From Geobacter sp. FeAm09 (GTDB taxonomy: Bacteria > Desulfobacterota > Desulfuromonadia > Geobacterales > Pseudopelobacteraceae), in NCBI RefSeq assembly GCF_008330225.1, contig NZ_CP042466.1:124001-188000 (forward strand): a DNA stretch of 64,000 nucleotides, written 5' to 3'. This document shows, one piece after another, positions 58,401 to 64,000 of this stretch (position 1 is the stretch's first letter; every line of letters begins with the position of its first letter). The translations under genes and the position numbers were made by a program. The notes below the pieces were generated by a model. That model had not been told where the DNA came from. It was given only the letters and a program-made list of their open reading frames with translations, and made no database searches.

Positions 58401-59042
58401 GTCCCAAGCGGCAAGTTTGCCGTAGCTGAGTGACGATGCGTCCCCCTGGCCAATCATTGAAACATCGGTCTTGTTCTCTGCTACGCGGGCCTGCATCTTG
58501 TCCGGCAGTTGCAGGGCGAGGGATAGTGTCCCTGCCCCCCTGCTTTCCGGTGCGCGGCTGAGGGTGAAGCCTTGCTCGAGCCCCAACGGGCCGTTGACAT
58601 ACCACTCCGTGACATCGCCACGGCGGTATTCGACCCGGTTGGCCTTCGCCTCCGGCGAGGCCGATGGAAGAGCCTGCCGCTCATCGCCACGGCCTATGCC
58701 GCACAGGGAAAGCCGCCATCCGGAGACGACGGCGCCGTCAGCCCGGAACTGGGCCGCCAACTCTTGCTTGACGCTTTTGAGTTGATAGCCGCCCACGATC
58801 TTCGTTGCATGATAGGCTGCATTGTCACGGCCCACTGCCTCCGACACCGCCGCCTGGGCCGCCTCCGGCAGATCGGCGACCGTTTTTCCTCCCTGCTGTA
58901 CCGCCACGGAGGCGATATCGCCGGCATTATGAGAGAATGCCGGCGACGGTCCCGCCATGAAGGTCACGACAACCACTGCACACAGCGCCATCAACCTCAC
59001 AAGTGCCCGCATAAACCATCTACACCTACGTAGAGCTTCCAT
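55410..59042 (-). CDS. large exported protein with propeller, MBG and Ig-like repeats
   Basis: A 1210-residue secreted or surface protein. Signal peptide (RALVRLMALCAVVVVTFMAG), then a 200-residue N-terminal domain. Residues about 248-637 hold seven FG-GAP-like blades, each built as QQQKLTASDAAASDQFGWSV then SLSSDGTTALIGA, probably a seven-bladed propeller. About 638-860 are three MBG-type units (LNATYDGTPKAATVTTDPAG, then TNAGSYTVVATI and NYQGTASGTLVI). About 863-1210 are four bacterial Ig-like units (TAPNLLIAAPADN..., ATDLAGKTN). There is no sortase, PEP-CTERM or anchoring tail. GGGGGGATCGT precedes the ATG. An adhesin or matrix protein is plausible; no partner or secretion gene is adjacent. 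Confidence 0.88.
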   Translation of the reverse strand: MEALRRCRWFMRALVRLMALCAVVVVTFMAGPSPAFSHNAGDIASVAVQQGGKTVADLPEAAQAAVSEAVGRDNAAYHATKIVGGYQLKSVKQELAAQFRADGAVVSGWRLSLCGIGRGDERQALPSASPEAKANRVEYRRGDVTEWYVNGPLGLEQGFTLSRAPESRGAGTLSLALQLPDKMQARVAENKTDVSMIGQGDASSLSYGKLAAWDATGKSLRAWFETGRSGLQIRVDDSGAQYPITIDPLVQQQELTASDPAVSDWFGASVALSGDGTTALIGAYNKNSAKGAAYVFAKSGGTWNQLQKLTASDAAASDQFGWSVSLSSDGTTALIGAVGKNSTKGVAYVFAKSGGTWGQQQILTASDALGNDRFGISVALSGDGITALIGACASRANSSSTSAYGAAYVFTRSGTTWSQQQKLTASDPATGDYFGWSVSMSRDGTTALIGANLKNSSMGAAYVFTKGETMWSQQQKLTASDAATSDQFGISVSLGGDGNTALVGARYKSSSSGAAYVFTKSETVWSQQQKLTASDSTAADQFGFSVSLSSDSSTILIGAYNKSSAAGASYAGSAYVFTKSGAAWSQQQKLAATDAAAYDNFGWSTALSGDGTGALVGARGKNSSAAGTPSAAGAAYAYQLSKTTVTITLGDLNATYDGTPKAATVTTDPAGLAVGITYNDSSTAPTNAGSYTVVATINDFNYQGTASGTLVINKAAATVTLSNLTATYDGTPKAVTVTTNPAGKAVIVTYNGSTTAPTNAGSYDVVATISDTNYQGTASGTLVIGKATAAITLSDLTATHDGTAKSATAITNPTGLAVTFTYTYNGSVVIPINVGTYTVVATISDANYQGTASGTFKIVDKTAPVLTISTLPDGSVTNNEMLNITGTVTDDVSVKWLKVNLVQIPVDSDGGFNLGAILDSGANTIKIVASDSAGNTSTDSRTITLDLTAPNLLIAAPADNSKTATALATVNGTVDENSSVAVKLGSEIINAAMNGTSYTAYVTLVPGINTIVVTATDLAGKTNALKRTVIYDDQSPNLAITIPSQDSRTNQANLTIRGTVSDPYTDVTVSIAMDGQTYTPAVVNGQFEQAVTFTTEKSYAIVVTATNEAGVSTSAQRNVVYDVTKPGLTIDPVTSPTSQASAVLTGTRETGTIVSLSADTAAVIGGVTYPDATTWSCPVSSLAAGANNITVSAQDQAGNTTSVTAQIVYQ
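57131..58310 (-). repeat. seven tandem blade-coding repeats (about 165-190 bp)
   Basis: The DNA for the propeller region repeats visibly, with GGTCAGTTTCTGCTGCTGGC or close variants recurring about every 170-190 bases on the plus strand. The units differ enough that expansion is not very recent, but the stretch 57420-57800 contains near-identical pieces. Confidence 0.8.
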
Positions 59043-59366
59043 ACGATCCCCCCTGTTTTTTGGCAGTACAAAGTTATAAACCGCATGCAGGTGAAACTTG
59101 GGCCGTGCACCATTTGGCGCGTATTTTTCTCATTAAATACACGGTATAAAAAATCAAATCAACAGAAAAGTGGGAAAATATTATTATAAAACAATACGAT
59201 AACCATGGAGGGGCGTTAATTTTTTTAACACTTTGCTAATTAATGAGTGATCACGGTGAGATGTAACCGGCAATTTTCGCGTCGAAATGAGAAATAAACC
59301 GGAATGGACGTGGAGATGGGAGAATTTAAACCACAAGGTAACAATCGGCTTTCGGGCTTACGTTAG
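59043..59366. other. AT-rich intergenic region (about 320 bp)
   Basis: Clearly more AT-rich than its surroundings, upstream of the large exported protein gene and downstream of the TIGR02757 gene, both on the minus strand. It probably contains the promoter of the former, for example TATAAT-like strings around 59165-59180 on the minus strand. No ORF with a ribosome site; a strand composition change this sharp may hint that the large gene was acquired. Confidence 0.5.
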
Positions 59367-60266
59367 TTAATCCGTAACCGCCCGGGGACAGACCCCGGCG
59401 ATGGCGCACTCCAGGCAGCGGAGGGGATCGTTGCCGGTGCAGCCTTCGCTGATGCCCAGGTGAGCCAGGGAGAAGTCGTATTTGACCGGATCCGCGGGAT
59501 CGAGCAGGCGCAGGCTGGCGGTGATCTCTTGGGCCATGCGCCAGTCGGCGGTCTTTCTGTGGGTAAAGCCCAGGTAGGAACAGATGCGGCTGATGTGGGT
59601 ATCCACCGGGATGACGAGCTGTGCGGGCGAGATCCCCTGCCAGAGCCCCAGGTCGATGCCGTCGGCCGGGCGGACCATCCAGCGCAGGAACATGCAGAGC
59701 CGCTTGCAGGCGCTGCCCGAGGCGGGAGCGGGGAAGAAAAAGGGGAAATAGGAGCCGGCGGGGATGGCTGCCGTGCCGAACACGGGGCGGTAGTCCAGGC
59801 CTCGCACGGCCGAGGCATAGCCGTTGAGGGCGGCCGTCACATCCTCGGCCCCGCTAGGGTGAAAGCGCGCAAAGAAGGCGTTGATGCTGCCGCTCTCCTC
59901 GATCATCAACCGGCAGGACCACAAAAGGGCGCACAGGTCGCGGTCGTCGTTGAAGCGGTGCTTGAAGCCGCTGAACGTCCGCACTCCCCGCTTCGGATCG
60001 AAACCCTCCACGAACCGGCGCGGCGACGGGCCCAGTTCGGCAAAGACCCTCCCCAGGGTGCGCAGGATGATCTTGACCCCGCCATAGGCGAAGGAGGAGG
60101 CGATGACGGCGGCCACCTCCCGATCGGCCGGTTCCTTGTAGCGGTGGCAGAAGGAGAGCGGGTCGTTGGCCAGATGCGCCGCTGAGCGGGCGGCGTACAG
60201 ATCGTCCAGGACGGTTTTCAGGTCAGGGGTTCGTGGCATTGGGGCTCGGGGTAGAGTAGTAATCAT
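59367..60266 (-). CDS. TIGR02757-family (DUF2400) protein
   Basis: A 299-residue protein of the TIGR02757 family, distantly related to the HhH-GPD fold. Landmarks: DPLSFCHRYKEPADREVAAV, ASSFAYGGVKIILRTLGRVF, FKHRFNDDRDLCALLW, KRLCMFLRWMVRPADGIDLG, LVIPVDTHISRICSYLG and the C-terminal Cys group (CTGNDPLRCLECAIAGVC), which may bind a cluster. The PVDTHISR segment corresponds to the glycosylase Asp-His region. Function is unproven; a DNA-repair role is suggested by the fold. The start could be ATG 60266 or ATG 60239; neither has a strong site. Confidence 0.87.
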   Translation of the reverse strand: MITTLPRAPMPRTPDLKTVLDDLYAARSAAHLANDPLSFCHRYKEPADREVAAVIASSFAYGGVKIILRTLGRVFAELGPSPRRFVEGFDPKRGVRTFSGFKHRFNDDRDLCALLWSCRLMIEESGSINAFFARFHPSGAEDVTAALNGYASAVRGLDYRPVFGTAAIPAGSYFPFFFPAPASGSACKRLCMFLRWMVRPADGIDLGLWQGISPAQLVIPVDTHISRICSYLGFTHRKTADWRMAQEITASLRLLDPADPVKYDFSLAHLGISEGCTGNDPLRCLECAIAGVCPRAVTD

Positions 60267-60344
60267 GACGGTTTCCCGGCCCGCTCCCTGTGACGGGAGG
60301 CGGGCCGGGAATTGCGGCGGTTCGCCACGGGCGGCGACGAGACG

Positions 60345-62156
60345 TTACTCCTCCACCACCTGGAGCACCATGTCGCCGTACTGGTCGGAAACCGGCTCCT
60401 TGACCCGCAGCAGTTGATACCATTTGACAAAGGCGGCGATGAAGACGATCGCCATGAGGACCATCAGGATCACCGAGAGGACCGCCAGCAGGGTCAGCCC
60501 CTTGGGCAGGTAGTTCTTGGTGATGTTGAGGTAGCCGGCGGACATGGTGACCGGGATCATGAAGATGCCCGGGATGGCGGTGACCCAGGCGTATTTGGCC
60601 TTGCCGAGCCGGATCAGCATGGTGGTGCCGATGATCAGGCCGCTGGTGGCCAAAAGCTGGTTGCTCATGCCGAACAGGGGCCAGATGGTGGTGATGTCCC
60701 CGGTATAGACCAGATAGCCCCAGGAAGCGGTGAAGAGGAAGCTGGTGATGGCGATGCCCGGCTTCCAGGTGAAGTCGCCGAATTTCGGGGCTACCTTGCT
60801 CAGCATTTCCTGGAGCAGATAACGGCCCACGCGGGTGCCGGCATCCACGGCGGTGAGGATGAAGACCGCCTCGAACATGATGGCAAAGTGGTACCAGTAG
60901 GCCATCATGCCCTTCATGAAGGGTACGGCGGAGAAGATGTAGGCCATGCCGACCGCCAGGGAAACGGCGCCGCCCGGCCGCCCCTGCACCTGTTCGCCGA
61001 CCTCGGCAGCCAGTTCGGGCAGGTGCACCGGCACCATGCCAAGGGCCTGGAAGGCCTTGGGGGCGGCATTGATGGCGAAGTAGTCGGCCGGGACCAGCAC
61101 ACAGGCGGCGATGAGGGCCATGATCGCCACAAAACCCTCGGTCAGCATGGCGCCGTAGCCGACAAAGAGGATCTCCTTCTCGTTGCCGATCATCTTGGGG
61201 GTGGTGCCGGTGCCGATGATGGCATGGAATCCGGAGAGGGCGCCGCAGGCGATGGTGATGAAGATGAAGGGGAAGACCGCGCCCGGGATGATCGGGCCGC
61301 CGCCGGAGATGTATTTGGTTACCGGCTCCATGGAGAGGTTCGGGTGGACGACCACGATCCCCAGGGTCAGCATGACGATGGTGCCGATCTTCAGATAGGT
61401 GGAGAGGTAGTCCCGCGGGGTGAGGAGCAGCCAGACCGGCAGGACCGAGGCAAAGAAGCCGTAGATCGGGATGAACAGGGCGATTTGTTTTTTGCTGAAG
61501 GTGAACAGCCCGGCCAGGACCGGATCCTGGGCAATGAACGGGCCGGTGACGATGGCGAAGAAGAGCAGCACCACGCCGATCACGCTGGCCCCCTTCACGT
61601 CGCCGGGCCGGATCTTCTGGAGGTAGATGCCCATGAGGATGGCGATGGGGATGGTGCAGAAGACGGTGTAGGTCCCCCAGGGGCTGGAGAACATGGCGTT
61701 GACCACCGCGATGGAGAGCCCGGCCAGGGTCAGGATCAGGATGAAGAGCACGGCAAAGGAGGCCACAGTGCCGGTGGTCTTGCCGATTTCGTACTCGGCG
61801 ATGCGGGCCAGGCTCTTGCCCTTGTGGCGCACCGAGGCAAACAGCACGATGGTGTCGTGGACCGCGCCGGCCAGCACACAGCCGACGATGATCCAGAGCG
61901 CGCCGGGGAGAAAGCCGAACTGGGCCGCCAGCACCGGCCCCAGGAGCGGTCCGGCCGCGGCGATGGCCGCGAAATGGTGGCCGAAGAGGATGAACTTGTT
62001 GGTCTTGACATAGTCGTGGCCGTCGGCCATGGTCACGGCGGGAGTTTCCCGGTCTTCCTTGAGTTCGAGCACCCTTTTTGCGATGAACAGGCCATAGAAA
62101 CGGTAGGCGATGGCAAAGATGCAGAGGGCGGCGAAGACCAGGGTGAGTGCGTTCAT
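60345..62156 (-). CDS. cstA: carbon starvation protein CstA, pyruvate/peptide transporter
   Basis: A 603-residue membrane protein with about 16-18 helices. CstA-family transporters take up peptides or pyruvate; CstA and BtsT of E. coli are pyruvate transporters. Family landmarks are FGHHFAAIAAAGPLLGPVLA, VGCVLAGAVHDTIVLFASVR, GTGTTPKMIGNEKEILFVG and WPLFGMSNQLLA. Length is typical of the Geobacter-type shorter form (E. coli CstA is about 700). CTCAGGAGG precedes the ATG and a good promoter lies upstream. Pyruvate uptake would connect with the pyruvate oxidoreductase at 48.5 kb, though the two are not linked by position. Confidence 0.93.
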   Translation of the reverse strand: MNALTLVFAALCIFAIAYRFYGLFIAKRVLELKEDRETPAVTMADGHDYVKTNKFILFGHHFAAIAAAGPLLGPVLAAQFGFLPGALWIIVGCVLAGAVHDTIVLFASVRHKGKSLARIAEYEIGKTTGTVASFAVLFILILTLAGLSIAVVNAMFSSPWGTYTVFCTIPIAILMGIYLQKIRPGDVKGASVIGVVLLFFAIVTGPFIAQDPVLAGLFTFSKKQIALFIPIYGFFASVLPVWLLLTPRDYLSTYLKIGTIVMLTLGIVVVHPNLSMEPVTKYISGGGPIIPGAVFPFIFITIACGALSGFHAIIGTGTTPKMIGNEKEILFVGYGAMLTEGFVAIMALIAACVLVPADYFAINAAPKAFQALGMVPVHLPELAAEVGEQVQGRPGGAVSLAVGMAYIFSAVPFMKGMMAYWYHFAIMFEAVFILTAVDAGTRVGRYLLQEMLSKVAPKFGDFTWKPGIAITSFLFTASWGYLVYTGDITTIWPLFGMSNQLLATSGLIIGTTMLIRLGKAKYAWVTAIPGIFMIPVTMSAGYLNITKNYLPKGLTLLAVLSVILMVLMAIVFIAAFVKWYQLLRVKEPVSDQYGDMVLQVVEE

Positions 62157-62211
62157 AACGAATCCTCCTGAGAGTGGGGTCGCGGCGTGTTATTCCCGCG
62201 CGATTCTCATT

Positions 62212-62240
62212 TCAATATGCCGATTACGCCATGCTGTCAA
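62212..62240 (-). promoter_or_regulatory. predicted sigma-70 promoter of cstA
   Basis: On the minus strand TTGACA (62235-62240), 17-base spacer and TATTGA (62212-62217), about 55 bases before the cstA ATG. It lies between galT and cstA. Confidence 0.65.
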
Positions 62241-62261
62241 CGTTGTTTACGGGGCGTTGCG

Positions 62262-63287
62262 TCATACGTCCGCTTCCCGCAGGAAGCTGGCCGCATCCTC
62301 GGGCGACGTGGGATTGATGTAGAACCCGGTGCCCCATTCGAAACCGGCAACCTGGGTCAGGCGGGGCACCAGTTCGATATGCCAGTGGTAATCCTGTTCC
62401 AGCGAGTTCCAGTGGGTCGGTTTTCCGGGCCGCCGGTGCATGGGGGGCGCGGTGTGGAGGATGAAGTTGTAGGGCGCATCCCGCAGCACGTTCTTGATCC
62501 TGAGCAGCATATCCTTCATGGCCACGGCCAACTCGGCCAGTTGGGCGTCGTTCATCAGGGCGAAGTCGTGGCTGTGGCGTTTGGGATACAGCCGCACTTC
62601 GAACGGGGAACTGGAGGCGTAGGGGGTGAGGGTGACGAAGTTGGAGAACTCCCGCACCACCCGTTCGTTGCTGCTCAGTTCGAACGCAATGAGATCGCAG
62701 AAGATGCAGCGCTCCTTGGTGTCGAAATAGTTGCGCGCCACCTTGAGCTGGGTGGCGGCCACCGGCGGCAAAAGCGGCACGGCGATCAACTGGCTGTGGG
62801 AGTGGTGCAGGGTCGCCCCGGCACGGAGCCCGTGATTCTTGAAGAGCACCATGTAGCGGAAGCGGAAATCCTTGCGCAGGTCCAGATAGCGGGCGCGGTA
62901 GGCGGTCAGGACGTCGGTGATCTCGTGGATGGTGAGATCGGCCATGCTGCGGTTGTGGTCGGGGGTCTCGATGATCACCTCGTGGGCGCCGATGCCGTTC
63001 ATCACGTCGTACAGCCCGTAGCCGCGGTTGTTCAGCTCCCCCTCCACCCTGAGCGCCGGGTATTTGTTGGGGATCACCCGCACCCGCCAGTTGGCCGCGT
63101 TGGGCATGCCGCTGGGGCGGATGGCGAAGATCTCGGGCGGCGTCTTATCCTCGTTGCCGTAGCAGAAGGGGCAGGCGGTCATGCCATCCCCCTCCGGCTC
63201 CACGTGGAAATCCCGCGGCCGCCGGCCGCGCTCGGTGGCGATGATAACCCAGTGCAGCTTTATGGGGTCCCAGCGAAGTTCTGACAT
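62262..63287 (-). CDS. galT: galactose-1-phosphate uridylyltransferase family protein
   Basis: A HIT-superfamily nucleotidyltransferase that exchanges UDP between glucose and hexose phosphates. The 341-residue protein has ELRWDPIKLHWVIIATERG at the start (family: R.D..........R..RP), zinc-site Cys pair CPFCYGNEDKTPPEI, HEVIIETPDHNRSMADL and the catalytic HHSHSQL near residue 165 (nucleophile His in the HxHxQ motif). A second metal-site region CIFCDLIAFEL follows. ATG 63287 follows AAGGAGCCTACC. It lies after the glucan enzyme gene on the same strand, suggesting both serve glycogen or polysaccharide metabolism. Confidence 0.92.
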   Translation of the reverse strand: MSELRWDPIKLHWVIIATERGRRPRDFHVEPEGDGMTACPFCYGNEDKTPPEIFAIRPSGMPNAANWRVRVIPNKYPALRVEGELNNRGYGLYDVMNGIGAHEVIIETPDHNRSMADLTIHEITDVLTAYRARYLDLRKDFRFRYMVLFKNHGLRAGATLHHSHSQLIAVPLLPPVAATQLKVARNYFDTKERCIFCDLIAFELSSNERVVREFSNFVTLTPYASSSPFEVRLYPKRHSHDFALMNDAQLAELAVAMKDMLLRIKNVLRDAPYNFILHTAPPMHRRPGKPTHWNSLEQDYHWHIELVPRLTQVAGFEWGTGFYINPTSPEDAASFLREADV

Positions 63288-63373
63288 GGTAGGCTCCTTC
63301 ACCCGTGTATCGTAGTAAATTCCAGCAAAGCGGCCCAAAGGCCCCAATACCATCTGCCTGTACGTGCCACGTT

Positions 63374-63495
63374 CGGCAACGTCAGATTTGAGATGATGAC
63401 GGTGGCGGCGAGGAGGAAGCGACAGGGGCATAGCAGCGCTATGCCGACAAGCTTTCGACGAGCCAACGCCGTCAGCGCTCAAATATGGCGTTGCC
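63374..63495. repeat. imperfect ~120-bp palindrome between the GH57 gene and galT
   Basis: The left arm from GGCAACGTCAGATTTGAG (63375-63392) pairs with the right arm CTCAAATATGGCGTTGCC (63478-63495), and most bases between continue pairing (GACGG with CCGTC; GGGCATAG with CTATGCC). The centre is the perfect GGCATAGCAGCGCTATGCC. The right arm ends at the stop codon of the upstream gene. As RNA this is a long stem that could affect read-through or message stability between the two genes. It has no ORF. Confidence 0.8.
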
Positions 63496-64000
63496 CTATA
63501 TGAGCCAGTTGTCCAGCTCGATCTCCTGCCCCGCATAATAGATCATCAAAGGCGCGTCCGTGGGCCAGCGGCCGATCTCCTCGTTGTCGCGCACCAGGGT
63601 CACCGAGGCGAACAGCTTGCTCTTGGGGGCCGGCTTGATGGCCTCCAGCGGGACGCTGACCTCGCAGGTCTTGGCGATCTTCCAGCGGCAATGGCCCCGG
63701 GTCGGCACCCAGACGTTGTTTTCCCTGACCTGCAACAGCCCCTCGTCGGTGCGCATCTGGAGGGGGAGCCGGTATTCCCGGTCGTAGATCAGGTGCAGGT
63801 TGAGCACGTCGATCTCCCGCAGCATGCGGGAGAGCTCCTGGATGCCGTCGATGCGGAAGAACAGGTGGTCCCTGTTGTAGCCGTAATAGAAGCTCTGCAG
63901 CATGCGGTCCGAGGAGTGCATGGCCGACCCCTGGCGGGTCAGGTCGTAGAGGCCGGCGGCCAGCCATTCGAAATAGTCGCTGATCTTGCCGTTGATCTCG
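63496..64000 (-). CDS. C-terminal part of a probable GH57-type glucan enzyme (5' end outside window)
   Basis: The frame runs to the window edge and codes for the last 167 residues. It starts EINGKISDYFEWLAAGLYD and goes on with GSAMHSSDRMLQSFYYGYN, DHLFFRIDGIQEL and a beta-rich end with ENNVWVPTRGHCRWK and DEGLLQVR-type strands. This composition is that of the C-terminal domain of Geobacter-type GH57 alpha-amylase/glucanotransferase-like proteins; the catalytic domain is outside, so the family assignment is not certain. It stops 119 bases before the left end of the galT coding start region, with a hairpin in between. Transcribed toward galT, probably as one unit. Confidence 0.65.
   Translation of the reverse strand, partial: EINGKISDYFEWLAAGLYDLTRQGSAMHSSDRMLQSFYYGYNRDHLFFRIDGIQELSRMLREIDVLNLHLIYDREYRLPLQMRTDEGLLQVRENNVWVPTRGHCRWKIAKTCEVSVPLEAIKPAPKSKLFASVTLVRDNEEIGRWPTDAPLMIYYAGQEIELDNWLI

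Overview
The window reads as a GC-rich chromosome of a Geobacter-like member of the Desulfuromonadota. Supporting signs are a tetraheme c-type cytochrome, a bacteriohemerythrin, FlgM, an anaerobic-type cobalamin pair (cbiF, cbiG), a single-chain pyruvate:ferredoxin oxidoreductase, an RND pump, and the ffs-dnaX-ybaB-recR block. There is no prophage, insertion sequence, CRISPR array or tRNA that I can see. Assignments rest on protein motifs read by eye; no database search was run.

Layout. 1-3.8 kb (minus): an MFP/ATPase/permease ABC exporter behind an unusual leader with two tiny ORFs and a terminator, then a tetraheme cytochrome. 4.1-7.0 kb (plus): cbiF-cbiG-pdxA. 7.0-16.1 kb (minus): flgM, hemerythrin, an M16 peptidase pair, the lipid-transport genes mlaE-(EVE)-mlaF-mlaD, and a damaged lon. 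16.3-22.2 kb: a cupin gene with an unknown partner, an NCS2 permease, a nucleotide-sugar-epimerase-like protein, elbB and an M48 peptidase. 22.3-28.9 kb: a TetR regulator with two matching operators and the tripartite RND pump it probably controls. 29-36.5 kb: an ArnT-like glycosyltransferase, an XRE-cupin regulator, an HtrA protease, a pseudouridine synthase and a chemoreceptor. 36.5-44.9 kb: ferritin-like protein, HAD hydrolase, MidA methyltransferase, WYL regulator, YqaA, an atypical GGDEF protein, RecD, an NDUFA9-like protein and RlpA. 45-52 kb: SRP RNA, dnaX, ybaB, recR, nifJ. 52-64 kb: an outer-membrane-like protein, an SDR, a MagIII-like DNA glycosylase, a 1210-residue propeller/MBG/Ig exported protein, a TIGR02757 protein, cstA, galT and the end of a probable GH57 glucan enzyme.

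Data quality. Four genes (glycosyltransferase, XRE-cupin, pseudouridine synthase, nifJ) are each restored to full family length by adding one G, or two in the synthase, at short G runs. That pattern points to under-called homopolymers in the assembly, not to real pseudogenes. dnaX carries a frame change of the other sign in a C-rich linker. lon differs: it lacks roughly 190 codons internally.

Most interesting. (1) The ABC-exporter leader has a promoter, a 24-codon ORF whose stop codon sits in a hairpin loop, an intrinsic terminator, and a second mini-ORF overlapping the exporter start by ATGA; this looks like ribosome-mediated attenuation. (2) The GGDEF protein has Thr in place of the guanine-contacting Asp, the position altered in cGAMP-making Hypr enzymes. 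(3) There is a 180-bp structured repeat family and a separate ~120-bp imperfect palindrome between the GH57 gene and galT.
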